The notes under the pieces were generated by a model that did not search any database, was not told the DNA's origin, and was given only the letters and a program-made list of their open reading frames with translations. DNA of 36,660 nt from Steroidobacteraceae bacterium (GTDB lineage Bacteria; Pseudomonadota; Gammaproteobacteria; Steroidobacterales; Steroidobacteraceae): NCBI GenBank assembly GCA_027531255.1, contig JAPZRU010000040.1, positions 1-36,660 of the forward strand. The letters are read 5' to 3'. Within the stretch, counting starts at the first letter, position 1. Each line of letters starts with the position of its first letter. Below are positions 1 to 8,273 of the stretch, piece after piece. A program made the translations under genes and the position numbers.

Positions 1-1
1 G

Positions 2-175
2 ACCGAGATCGTCGGCGCGGTGAAGAAGGTTGCGGACATCGTCGCCGAGATCGCCGCCGCTTCACTGGAGCAGTCGGCCGGCATCGAGCAGGTCGACAAG
101 GCCGTGATGAGCATCGACGAGGCGACGCAGCAGAACGCGGCACTCGTCGAGGAAGCGGCCGCGGCGGCCGACTCA
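2..175 (+). pseudogene. 3' fragment of a methyl-accepting chemotaxis protein, cut before its natural end
   Basis: Read in frame 2 from the window edge, the sequence encodes the end of the MCP signalling domain: [16 protein letters not shown], then a segment ending [14 protein letters not shown]. This is the descending helix of the cytoplasmic hairpin that contacts CheA and CheW. MCPs normally continue about 30 residues past the Ala-rich stretch and end in a short tail. Here similarity stops at about 170 and the frame runs on, antisense through the next gene, to a stop at 1058-1060. The junction lies on the stop codon of the minus-strand deoxyribosyltransferase. The 5' part is outside the window. 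I infer a rearrangement or an assembly join; family identity is sure, the cause of truncation is not. Confidence 0.8.
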
Positions 176-751
176 GCGGCCGGCCGCGAACCACGTGGCG
201 GCGGCTCGTACGCAGCTCTCGAAGTTGGCGTAGGCCGCCCGCCCTTCGCCGGGCGCGAGCGGCGCGTGGGCGAAGTGCGCCGAAGAGCGGCGCACGGCGC
301 CGTCCAGCATCAGGTTGTCGGTGAGGCCGAAGTCCTCGATCGCGAGGCCGTCGCCGCCCTCCCGCGTGCCGTCGGCACGCTGCGTCACGGCACCGCGGAA
401 CCACTCGACCGTACGCTCCGCGAACGATCGCGCATCGCCACCGTAGGCGAACAGCGGCCGCCCGAGCGCGCGCAGGAATCCCATCTCGAAGGCCGTACCG
501 ACGTCCGTGCTGGGCCCGCGGAACGGCGTCATGTCGACGATGCCGGCATCGCAGTCGTGCATCGCGCGCTCCAGCGCGTCGTAGATCACGAGCGCCTGCA
601 CGCCGGGCGGCAGGCCGGGATCCACGTCGACGACGTCGAGCGGGTAGATGCCGTGCAGCCCGTGGCGCGCGCAGATCGCGACCTTGAGCCGGCCGATCTC
701 GCGGGCGTCCGGCGCGAAGACGTCCGGCCCGGCCAGGTAGATCTTCTTCAA
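173..751 (-). CDS. Nucleoside 2-deoxyribosyltransferase
   Basis: A 192-residue protein of the nucleoside 2-deoxyribosyltransferase family, cytosolic enzymes that move or release 2-deoxyribose from nucleosides in purine and pyrimidine salvage. The N-terminal [11 protein letters not shown] is the usual first strand and substrate loop. The central [12 protein letters not shown] followed by [14 protein letters not shown] carries the Asp and the Glu (in AFEMG) that serve as nucleophile and binding residues in the family. DNLMLDGAV lies in the C-terminal part. The start is a TTG at 751, chosen because homology begins at KKIYL; the upstream GGCGAGG is a weak ribosome site. Its stop overlaps the broken end of the chemotaxis receptor on the other strand. 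Substrate specificity cannot be read from the sequence. Confidence 0.85.
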   Translation of the reverse strand: MKKIYLAGPDVFAPDAREIGRLKVAICARHGLHGIYPLDVVDVDPGLPPGVQALVIYDALERAMHDCDAGIVDMTPFRGPSTDVGTAFEMGFLRALGRPLFAYGGDARSFAERTVEWFRGAVTQRADGTREGGDGLAIEDFGLTDNLMLDGAVRRSSAHFAHAPLAPGEGRAAYANFESCVRAAATWFAAGR

Positions 752-1128
752 CGCGCGTGCCTCGCCGACTGCGGGACGCGCAGTCTGCGAGGCTTCATGC
801 CGGTCCGGGAGTCGGGAGAACGCCTACGCAGCCGGTGCGCCGAGCGGCTGATACAGTCGTCGGCGCCGGCGCGCAGCCCGCTGACGACGGCCCGCGGATC
901 GCCCGGGTCGCAGAGCACGACGGTGTGCTTGTACCGCGCGTCCGTGGCGCTGCGCAGCGCCGTGCACACCCGCTCCTCGGTGGCTCGTTCGGGCGCCGCG
1001 CTCCATGCGGCGCTGCTCACCGAGGAATCGTTCGAACACCCCGCATTCTGCAGAGGGTGAGGGCCCGAATACTGACCTGAGGAGTTCCCCGAACGCAGGG
1101 CCAGGGCGGGCTCCGCTCCGACGCGCAC
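748..1128 (-). pseudogene. Probable relic of a response-regulator receiver domain
   Basis: The minus strand is open for 126 codons, but only about 847-969 looks like a known family. It reads [19 protein letters not shown], then a Gly-Asp-Pro loop, then [12 protein letters not shown]. This matches the second half of CheY-like receivers as in PleD-type regulators, where the loop after the fourth strand leads into a conserved AGADD(F/Y)I and then Lys-Pro. The phosphorylated Asp, the half before it and the Lys-Pro are absent, and the flanking translation is low in family character. The frame ends at 748, where the deoxyribosyltransferase starts. I treat it as decayed sequence, with only moderate certainty because the match is short. 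Confidence 0.4.
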
Positions 1129-1167
1129 GCCGGGGCGGGCCCGCAGGCGGCCCGCCGCCCGCGCGTC

Positions 1168-1533
1168 TCAGTGCCAGTAGGGCCGCGCGCCGTAGTGCGA
1201 GAACGCGCGGTCGCGGAACGCGCGCCCGTCGTCCTTCGTCAGCGCCTCCAGCGAATCCGCCGGCGCCGCCTTCAGCTGCTCCCGGGTGAAGGGCACCACG
1301 TAGCCGCCGCGCTCCTTGTCGTAGTCCAGCACGCTCCACGGCACCGGGTGGTACTTCTCGCCCAAGCCGAGCACGCCCCCGAAACTGATCACGGCGAACA
1401 GGATGTTGTTCGAGGTCTTCTCGAGCACGATGTCGACGACCTCGCCGAGCTTGTCGCCCGAGCGGTCGTAAACCTTGGTGCCGATCGCCTTGCCGGCGCG
1501 GATCGCGTTGGTGTGGCCGGTCACGGTGGTCAT
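1168..1533 (-). CDS. PRC-barrel domain protein
   Basis: A 121-residue protein with one PRC-barrel domain over residues 10-80: AGKAIGTKVYDRSGDKLGEV, followed by DIVLEKTSNNILFAVISFG. PRC barrels are small beta domains found in photosynthetic reaction centre H subunits and in free-standing proteins of unclear role, often tied to stress or RNA processing (RimM, YlmC). The C-terminal part, DYDKERGGYVVPFTREQLK, is the usual tail in proteobacterial stand-alone versions. The start ATG at 1533 has a strong ribosome site, AAGGAG, about 8 bases upstream. No signal peptide is seen, so it is likely cytosolic. The neighbours are unrelated and give no hint of a partner. Confidence 0.8.
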   Translation of the reverse strand: MTTVTGHTNAIRAGKAIGTKVYDRSGDKLGEVVDIVLEKTSNNILFAVISFGGVLGLGEKYHPVPWSVLDYDKERGGYVVPFTREQLKAAPADSLEALTKDDGRAFRDRAFSHYGARPYWH

Positions 1534-1613
1534 GGATGCACTCCTTGGCTGTCCGCGAACGATTTCGCGGTGACCGGCTCGGTGCACGGACGATGCCGGC
1601 GCGGCGCTGCCTG

Positions 1614-2417
1614 CTAGGCGGTGCGCGCCAGGTAGCGCCGCGTCGCCTCGAGCGTGACCCGCGCCCGTTCGACAGGCTCCGGCCAGGCGTCGCGCAGCGC
1701 CCTGGAGCGCATCTCGATGCTGAGCGGCAGGTCGCGCGGCAGCGCCTGCAGCAACTCCGCGAGCGGCAGCCCGCCCTCGCCGCACTGCAGCCGACCGTCG
1801 AGCGCTTCCGCGAGTATCCCGGCGGGATCGTCGGCGCCGGGCCCACGTGCCGGCGCATCGCACAGCTGCGCGTAGGCGTAGAGCTGGCGCGGCACGCGGG
1901 CCGCGTCGGCGGGCGTCCCGCCCGAGCGTACGAGGTGGAGCGAATCGACCAGCAGCGCGGCGGCCGGATCGCGGGTGGCCAGCACGATCGCGAGCGCGGC
2001 GTCGAGCGTCCTGACCTCGGTGAACAGCCCGAACTCCAGCGCCACGCGGAGTCCGAGGACTCGGCCCCGCTCGCAGAGCGCCGCATACTTGGCGGTGGTC
2101 GCGCCCGCGTCGGGATCGGAGCTGACGACGAGCACGTTCGGCGCCCCGAGTTCCGCGCCGATCTCGAGCAGCTGCAGGTGCCGTGGGTCGAGAGGACCCG
2201 GCTTCAGCCGGACGACCTCGACGTCCACGGGCGCGAGGCCGCTGGCGGCGAGGCACGCGCGCACTCGACGCGTCGTCGCAGCAGTCCACTCGCGCAGGTC
2301 GACCCAGACGCCCACGGCGTCCCAACCCGCCCGAGCCGCGGCCTCGACGATGACCTCGGGCGCGAACTCCGGCAGCACGCGCGACGCGAGCGCGAGGCGT
2401 CGCGTCGGTGGCGGCAT
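1614..2417 (-). CDS. Sugar phosphate isomerase/epimerase-like TIM-barrel protein
   Basis: The reading frame is compatible with the xylose-isomerase-like TIM-barrel superfamily (AP endonuclease 2 / sugar phosphate isomerase-epimerase). RRLALASRVLPEF starts the barrel, then AARAGWDAVGVWVD, a strand ending VEVVRLKPG, APNVLVVSSDPD, LRVALEFGLF with the metal-type Glu, AALLVDSLHLVRSGG, LYAYAQLCDAP and LPLSIEMRSRAL. Glu, Asp, Gln and Glu at the ends of these strands are the positions that bind a divalent metal in the family. The substrate is unknown; relatives act on inositols, hydroxypyruvate or other sugars. I start at ATG 2417, next to the barrel; a GTG at 2438 in frame would add seven residues. 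The pseudogene of an Lrp-type regulator lies directly upstream on the same strand. Confidence 0.75.
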   Translation of the reverse strand: MPPPTRRLALASRVLPEFAPEVIVEAAARAGWDAVGVWVDLREWTAATTRRVRACLAASGLAPVDVEVVRLKPGPLDPRHLQLLEIGAELGAPNVLVVSSDPDAGATTAKYAALCERGRVLGLRVALEFGLFTEVRTLDAALAIVLATRDPAAALLVDSLHLVRSGGTPADAARVPRQLYAYAQLCDAPARGPGADDPAGILAEALDGRLQCGEGGLPLAELLQALPRDLPLSIEMRSRALRDAWPEPVERARVTLEATRRYLARTA

Positions 2418-2441
2418 CGGTTCGCGGCAGTCGTGCACGGT

Positions 2442-2816
2442 TCACCCGTCGCGCGCCGGAGCGCTCAGACCCCGGGGCCGCGCACGGGCAGTGCGCCGTA
2501 CGGCTTGATCTACTTCAGAACGAAGGTGGTCTGCATCTCCCTGATGCGCGGCAGCCGCCGCACTACGTTCAGCGCGAACTCGGCGTAGGCGTCGAGATCG
2601 GCCGGGACCACCTGGAGCAGGAAGTCGGCATCGCCGGCGATCGATCACGGCCTGGTTGCCCTTGATCACGCCGCTCTCCTCCAGCCTGCGCACGCGCCGC
2701 CAGCAGGGCGACGTCGACATCCCGACGCGCTCGGCGAGTTCCTGGTTCGTCGGCCGCCCTTCGATCTGCAGCGCCGCGAGGATCCGCAAGTCTCCCTTGT
2801 CGAGGGCGGAATGCAT
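2442..2816 (-). pseudogene. Lrp/AsnC-family transcriptional regulator, broken
   Basis: Residues 1-60 form a complete Lrp/AsnC helix-turn-helix: LDKGDLRILAALQIEGRPTN, then the recognition region SPCWRRVRRLEESGVIKG. After the codons for AVID, at about 2640, the frame changes. The shifted frame encodes AGDADFLLQVVPADLDAYAE and then MQTTFVLK, which is the ligand (RAM) domain of the same family. The segment that should link the two, some 40 residues of the first RAM strands, is missing. A TAG at about 2512-2514 then replaces the Glu expected in the family's VLKEIKP before the last residues. So the gene has an internal deletion, a frame change and a nonsense codon. What it once controlled is unknown. 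Confidence 0.85.
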
Positions 2817-2959
2817 GGAACCCTACCTACAGGTGACCGACACCGGGAAGATCCTACCGATCTCCAGGCCAGCGGGCGCTGCATTCGAAAACCTCTGCCC
2901 TGGGCCGTCGCCTAAGCTGCGGATCCGCGCAGTTCCGCGCCGGCGCGCCGTTCCCGCGC

Positions 2960-4246
2960 GTGATCGCGGTGGCCAGCCACCCGTTCCTCGAGCAGAGCGT
3001 GGACCGCCAGAACACGCTCGCACTGTCGATCGAGGCGGACCGCTTCCTCGCGCACCGCGCGTCCGCAGCCCTGTTCCACCAGGAGCAGGAGTTCCGCCAG
3101 CGCGCCAACTCCCAGGACTTCAACGGCGGCGATCCCGACTTCTTCGCGGACGACCGCACGAACTCGACCACCGGCCTGCGCCTGACGCTCGATCGTTCGT
3201 GGGGCGCCGGGAAGAGCTTCGACACCAAGTACGGCGTGGACCTGCAGCGCGCGCGGCTGATCCGACTGCTGCTAGACAACGACGATTCCTCGGTCGTCAC
3301 CGGCTTCATCGCGCCGGAAGTGATCCTCGACACCGTCGGCGTGGTCGCGCAGGCGGACTGGAGCCTCGGCCGGTTCCGCTTCACCGGCGGCGTGCGCTGG
3401 GAGTTCTACACCGGCGAGATCGGCACGGACTACGCGGACCTGGGCCTCCCGGGCACCGGCACGCCGGGCGACTTCGACGACGCGTACCTCGCGCTCTACA
3501 ACGCGGGCGTGGTGTTCGACCTGCTCGACGACTTCCAGCTCTACGCGGGCTTCAACCAGTGCGCGGAGCTCACGCAGCTCGGGCGCGCCGCGCGCCGCGC
3601 GCGCGATCCGGGACTGATCAGCCCCGAGCCGGCGGTGTCCGACCAGTACGAGATCGGCGCGCGCGGCACGCTGGGCGCGGTCGCGGTGCCCGGCGCAGCG
3701 TTCTACTCGAAGTCCGACGCCGCCTCGCTCGTGCAGCCGGACCCGAGCTGCGCCGGCCAGTCCTTCTGCCCGCTGATCCCGCTGCGCGTGCCCCAGAAGG
3801 TGTGGGGCGTCGAGGGCACGTTCGCGTGGCCCGCCGCCGAGACGCTCGGACTCGGCGGCGTGTTCACCTGGCAGGAAGGCGAGATCTTCGACGAGAGCGT
3901 GGGCGACTACATCCCCTTCGGTGCCGACACCGTCTCGCCGACGCGCGTGACGCTGTACTCGGACTGGCGGCCGATCGACCGGTTCGCGCTGCGCGTGCAG
4001 GCGACCTACATCTTCGAGACCAACTTCTTCTCTCCTGCCGAGCAGGAACTCGGGCTGGTCGAGACGGACTCGGTGTTCACGACCGACCTCAACGCGAGCT
4101 ACGAACTGGGCCGCGGCACGCTCGGCCTCGGCATCTCCAACCTCTTCGACGAGCGGTACCAGAACGTGACGCTCGCGGCCGGCGGCTTCACGCCGACGCT
4201 CGCGGAGGGTCGTCGCCTGGTGCTGAGCTACCGCGCCCGCTTCTGA
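2960..4246 (+). pseudogene. TonB-dependent siderophore-type receptor lacking signal peptide and plug
   Basis: The 428 residues match only the C-terminal beta barrel of TonB-dependent outer-membrane receptors. It has repeated amphipathic strands, the late motif LGLGISNLFDERY typical of the last strands, and a terminal aromatic residue (YRARF) recognised by the Bam machinery. The siderophore class is suggested by QLYAGFNQCAELTQLGR followed by EPAVSDQYEIGARG. Full receptors have about 700 residues with a signal peptide, TonB box and plug domain first; all are missing. The open frame can be followed back only to about 2837, without plug motifs. The first start is GTG 2960, with no ribosome site. 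Without a plug and export signal it is very unlikely to work. The PepSY gene follows 22 bases downstream. Confidence 0.8.
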
Positions 4247-4268
4247 GCGGTCGCGCACCGCCGGCCGC

Positions 4269-5442
4269 ATGTCGCGCGAAGTCGTCCGCGTCGTCCACCG
4301 CTGGAGCGGGATCGTGCTCGCGATCCCGCTGCTCGTCGCGGGGCTGACGGGCGCACTGATCTCGTTCCACCACGAACTCGACCGCTGGCTCGCGCCGTCG
4401 CACTTCGTCGTGACGCCGCGCGGCGAGCGCCTGCCGCTCTACCGCCTGCTCGGCGTGATCCCGACGCTCGGGCCCGGCGCGGCGCCCGGCTACGTGCGGC
4501 TGCCGCAGGCCGCCGACGACGTGGTCGTCGTGGACCTCCAGGAATCGCTGCGCACTCCCGGCGGCGACACGTGGTCCGCCGTCTTCATCGACCCCTACGA
4601 CGGCCGGGTGCGCGGCGGCCGCGACGAGTACGGCTGGCGCATCGACCGCCTGCACCTGATGCCGCTGCTGTATCGCCTCCACTACACGCTGGGCGCCGGG
4701 TCAGGTGGGCCTGTGGACGATGGGCCTCGCGGCGGCGGCGTGGACCATCAGCGGGCTGCTCGGGCTGGTGCTGGCGGTTCCGCGACCCGGACTGCTTGCG
4801 CGCGCGCTCTCGGTGCGCCGCAAGGGCAAGCCGATCGCGCAGGCCTACGACTGGCACCGCGCGACGGGCGTCGCCACGCTGGTACTCCTCACGGTCGTTG
4901 CGTTCTCGGGCTTCTATCTCACGCTGCCGCAGCTCGTCGAAGGGCCGATGCGCGCGGCGGGGCTGGAGCTGGCGGATCCGCGGCGCGACCTGCCGCCGAG
5001 CGCGGCGTTCGCTGCCGGCAGCGACGTCGGCTGGGCAGGCGCCGTCGCCAGCGCCTCCGCCGCGGTCCCCGGCGCGCGGCCGTTCGGACTCACCCTGCAC
5101 GAGGATCGAGGCTACTACCAGGTGCGCCTGATCGAGGCCGACGACGTGCACGTCCGCGGCACCCGCCGCGTGATGGTGGACGCCGGCACCGGCGCGGTGG
5201 TCGTGAACTGGTCGCAGCTCGGCGCGACGCCGGCGGAGCTGTTCCGCGGCTGGCAGTTCCCCCTGCACACCGGCCAGGCGTTCGGCGAATTCGGCCGCTG
5301 GCTCGCGAGCGTGGTGTCGCTCGCGACCTGCGGGCTCGTGATCGCCGGCGTCTGGCTGTTCTTGCTGCGCACCGCGCGTCGACGGGAGCGCCAGCCGCAC
5401 GAGACGGGGCCGGAACGCCGGCTGCCGCTGGAAGTTCGATAG
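4269..5442 (+). pseudogene. PepSY-associated membrane protein, one-base frameshift at 4701
   Basis: PepSY-TM proteins are inner-membrane proteins often encoded beside siderophore receptors, where some act as ferric-siderophore reductases. The first part (4269-4700) starts REVVRVVHRWSGIVLAI, a classic first helix with the conserved His-Arg-Trp, and ends LHLMPLLYRLHYTLGAG. Family similarity then continues one frame later as QVGLWTMGLAAAAWTISGLL. After that come AYDWHRATGVATLVLLTV, a periplasmic PepSY region, and a last helix around CGLVIAGVWLFLL, stopping at 5440-5442. Deleting the single T at 4701 joins the halves exactly. Four membrane helices and the His residues are all present in the joined product. 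Either a recent mutation, fitting the broken receptor upstream, or a sequencing error. Confidence 0.85.
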
Positions 5443-5553
5443 ATCGACGAGGTGCTCGCGCACATCGCGACCGTGCGGATCGCGTTCGGGCCGTGAACGG
5501 CGGATCGGCCGATCCAAGGGGCATGCGCGAGTCACGGCCCCGGTCTGGACCCC

Positions 5554-5586
5554 TTGCGAACGCGCATGCGAATGATTATCGTTCAC
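5554..5586 (+). promoter_or_regulatory. Fur box and overlapping promoter of the haem-uptake operon
   Basis: GCGAATGATTATCGTTCAC at 5568-5586 matches the 19-base Fur consensus at 14 positions and is a near-palindrome about the central T. A possible -35, TTGCGA (5554-5559), and -10, TATCGT (5577-5582), sit 17 bases apart, so the Fur site covers the -10 region. Fur bound to ferrous iron would block transcription when iron is plentiful. hemP starts 83 bases downstream and the whole hmu operon follows. The box is clear; the promoter elements are weaker calls. Confidence 0.8.
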
Positions 5587-5669
5587 ACAGGATTGACCCA
5601 GCCAGCCCGTCCGTCGCCGGGCCGCATGCCAGCCAGGTCAGTGCGATCCGACCCGGAGGACACGGAACC

Positions 5670-5879
5670 ATGGTTCGCCACCCGCGCGACGCGACGACCG
5701 CTCAGCCGCCCGACGCCCCGGCGCCCCTGCGCGCCGACGAGTCGCTCGGCCCACTCCGCTTCCGTGCAATCGACAGCGCTGCGCTGCTCGGCGGCGCACG
5801 CGAGCTCTGCATCAACCATTCAGGGGAGATCTACCGCCTGCGCATCACGCGCCAGAACAAGCTGATCCTCACCAAGTAG
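5670..5879 (+). CDS. hemP: Haemin uptake protein HemP
   Basis: A 69-residue protein whose last 40 residues carry the HemP signature: IDSAALLGGARELCINHSG, then YRLRITRQNKLILTK. HemP (also HmuP) is a short conserved protein encoded at the head of haem-uptake loci; in some bacteria it activates transcription of the haem receptor gene. ATG 5670 is preceded by GGAGGA at a good distance, which fixes the start; the N-terminal 30 residues are Pro- and Ala-rich and poorly conserved. It lies just behind the Fur box, so it should be iron-repressed. hmuR begins about 105 bases downstream, with a GC hairpin between. Confidence 0.93.
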   Translation: MVRHPRDATTAQPPDAPAPLRADESLGPLRFRAIDSAALLGGARELCINHSGEIYRLRITRQNKLILTK

Positions 5880-5884
5880 TAGGC

Positions 5885-5904
5885 GCGGCCGCTCGTGCGG
5901 CCGC
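5885..5904. repeat. GC-rich hairpin between hemP and hmuR
   Basis: GCGGCCGC occurs twice (5885-5892 and 5897-5904) around a TCGT loop, giving a perfect 8-bp stem. It starts 6 bases after the hemP stop and has no run of T behind it, so it is not a standard intrinsic terminator. It could protect the hemP message or reduce read-through into hmuR; this is inference. Confidence 0.45.
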
Positions 5905-5984
5905 CGGCAACCTCCGCCAGCCACCTCGCCCTCGCGGGCGACGGCAGCCAGCCAGAGGTGTACCTGTGACTGGAGTTGCCAACC

Positions 5985-8264
5985 ATGTACGGATTCCGCT
6001 CATCCGCGGCGGGCGTGCGCCCGTCGCCCCGCCCCCCGGCTTCCGCCCTCGTCTGCGCCGTCGCCGTCGCGCTCGGCGCGCCGAGCACGGCCCTCGGCGA
6101 TCCTGCGCCGGCGTCCGGCATCGGTGACGTCGGCCAGCTGAGTCCCGTGATCGTGTCGGCGGACCGCATCGCGCGGACGCCGCTCGAACTCACGTCCACG
6201 GTGACGGCCCTCGACGCCGCCGAGCTCGAGCACCGGTTCGTCACCGACATTCGCGACCTGGTGCGCCACGAGCCCGGCGTGGTCGTCCGGCGCGCGCCCG
6301 CACGCTTCGGCGCCGCCGTGGGCAGCACCGGTCGCGAGGGCAACGCGGGCTTCAACATCCGTGGACTCGACGGCAACCGCGTGCTGATCCAGGTGGACGG
6401 CATCCGCGTTCCCGCCGCGTTCTCGTTCGGCCCGGCGAGCTTCGGCCGCGGCGCCTATCTCGACGTGATGGGGCTGCGTTCGGTGGAGATCCTCCGCGGT
6501 CCCGCCTCGTCGCTGTACGGCTCCGACGGCATCGCCGGCGCGGTGAGCCTCTACACGCTCGACCCGGCCGACCTCCTCGGCGAGTCGGGAGTACACGCCA
6601 GTGCCGCCGCGATCTACTCGGGCGAGGACGACGGCGTCGCCTACAGCGCCCGCACCGCCGTGCGGCTCGGCGACGACGGCGGACCCGCGCACGAACTGAT
6701 GGCCGTCGTGACGCGCCGGACGGCCGAAGCGCTCGACAGCTTCGGCTCGAACGAAGCGCCGAACTCCACGCGCACGGCGCCGAATCCGCAGGACTTCCGC
6801 AGCACCGCGGCACTGGCGAAGTGGGTGATTCGACCGACCGCGGACGTGCACCTGCGCGCCACCGTCGAGCACGTCCGCGACCGCGTCGAGAGCGACGTGC
6901 TCTCGGCCCGCGCGCCGGTGCCGACCGCGCCGATCGGCGTCCTGCGCCTCGACGCGCGCGACGAGACCGAGCGGACCCGCGCGGCGCTCGACGCCGAATT
7001 CGACGCGCTCGGCCGTGCGTGGGCCGACCGTGCCAGCGTGGCGGCGTACTGGCAGGAAGCCGAAACGCTGCAATTCTCCGCGGAGGATCGCAACGGCGCC
7101 CCGGACCGCACGCGCGACAATCGATATGGCGAACGCGTTCACGGCCTGAACCTGCAGTTCGACCGGGAGTTCGCCACCGGTGCGGTTCGGCACCGGCTCG
7201 TCTACGGTGCGGACGCCGCGCGCGCGTTCGTGTCGAGCCTGCGCGACGGCACCGTGCCGCCGCCGGGCGAGAGCTTCCCCACCAAGGCGTTCGCGGACAC
7301 CGACTACGACCTGCTCGGCGTATTCGTCCAGAACGAGCTCGCGCTCGGCGACACGGGCGTGTACGTCACGCCCGCCGTGCGCTGGGATCGCTTCGAACTC
7401 GACCCCCGCGACGACGCGCGCTTCCCCGGCACGCCCGTCGCGCTCTCCGGCGACCGCGCCTCGCCGAAGCTGGCGGTGCGCTGGCGAGCGACGGAGAACG
7501 TGTCCGTCTACGCCAATTACTCGGAAGGCTTTCGGGCACCGACGCCGGCGCAGGTCAACAACGGCTTCACGAACCTGTTCACGCCGGGCCGCGCCTACCT
7601 CTCCGTGGGCAACCCGGACCTTCGTCCGGAACGCAGCGCGACGCTGGAGCTCGGCCTGCGCGGCGAGAGCGAGCGACTCGCCTGGTCGGTCGCGCGCTTC
7701 GACGGCCGCTACCGCGACTTCATCGAGCAGGTGCTGATCGGCGGCACGGGCGCGACCAGCGACCCGCAGCGCTTCCAGCACGTGAACCTGGCCGGCGTCG
7801 ACATCGACGGGCTCGAGGCGCGCGCAGCTTGGCGCGCGACGGCCGCATGGCGTTTCGAGTTCGCGTACGCGCAGGCCGAGGGCCGGCAAAGCGGGACCGG
7901 CCGGGCGCTCAACAGCGTGCAGCCGCCGACGGTGACCGCGGGCATCGACTGGACGCCGTCGCAGGCCGTCCGCACGAGCCTCTACGCGCGACACGTGCGC
8001 GAGCACGCGCGTGACGACGTCGACTCGAGCGCCCTCGGGCCCGGCCAGATCCAGTTCGCGCCACCGACGTTCACGGTCGTCGATCTCGCGGTGCGCTGGC
8101 GCGCGACGGAGTCGCTCGAACTCGGCGCAAGCGTGCAGAACCTGTTCGACCGCAAGTACTGGGAATGGAGCGACGTCGTCGGTCAGCCGGTCGGCTCGCC
8201 CGTACTCGACGCCTTCACGCAGCCCGGCCGCAGCTACGCGGCGCGCCTGCGCTACACGTTCTGA
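5985..8264 (+). CDS. hmuR: TonB-dependent haem/haemoglobin outer-membrane receptor
   Basis: A 759-residue outer-membrane receptor for haem. A signal peptide ends around ALGDPAPA (residues 38-45), followed by a TonB-box-like LSPVIVSAD, then the plug with NIRGLDGNRVLIQVDGIR and VEILRGPASSLYGSDGIAG. The barrel follows and ends in RLRYTF with a C-terminal Phe. The haem-receptor hallmarks FRAP (in YSEGFRAPTPAQ) and NPDL (in VGNPDLRPERS) are both present; in relatives a His lies between or near these and helps bind haem. ATG 5985 is chosen over TTG 5976 because TGGAG sits 9 bases before it. It is the second gene of the Fur-controlled operon, and hmuS follows 9 bases after its stop. Confidence 0.93.
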   Translation: MYGFRSSAAGVRPSPRPPASALVCAVAVALGAPSTALGDPAPASGIGDVGQLSPVIVSADRIARTPLELTSTVTALDAAELEHRFVTDIRDLVRHEPGVVVRRAPARFGAAVGSTGREGNAGFNIRGLDGNRVLIQVDGIRVPAAFSFGPASFGRGAYLDVMGLRSVEILRGPASSLYGSDGIAGAVSLYTLDPADLLGESGVHASAAAIYSGEDDGVAYSARTAVRLGDDGGPAHELMAVVTRRTAEALDSFGSNEAPNSTRTAPNPQDFRSTAALAKWVIRPTADVHLRATVEHVRDRVESDVLSARAPVPTAPIGVLRLDARDETERTRAALDAEFDALGRAWADRASVAAYWQEAETLQFSAEDRNGAPDRTRDNRYGERVHGLNLQFDREFATGAVRHRLVYGADAARAFVSSLRDGTVPPPGESFPTKAFADTDYDLLGVFVQNELALGDTGVYVTPAVRWDRFELDPRDDARFPGTPVALSGDRASPKLAVRWRATENVSVYANYSEGFRAPTPAQVNNGFTNLFTPGRAYLSVGNPDLRPERSATLELGLRGESERLAWSVARFDGRYRDFIEQVLIGGTGATSDPQRFQHVNLAGVDIDGLEARAAWRATAAWRFEFAYAQAEGRQSGTGRALNSVQPPTVTAGIDWTPSQAVRTSLYARHVREHARDDVDSSALGPGQIQFAPPTFTVVDLAVRWRATESLELGASVQNLFDRKYWEWSDVVGQPVGSPVLDAFTQPGRSYAARLRYTF

Positions 8265-8273
8265 GGAGACGCC

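Noticed and set aside
2656-4347. 563-codon plus-strand frame over the Lrp relic and TonB barrel
   Set aside because: It overlaps the real barrel frame, is Arg-rich and has no family motifs.
5443-5553. Short frame after the PepSY gene reading IDEVLAHIATVRIAFGP
   Set aside because: No start, no family likeness, 17 codons; probably chance or an untraceable remnant.
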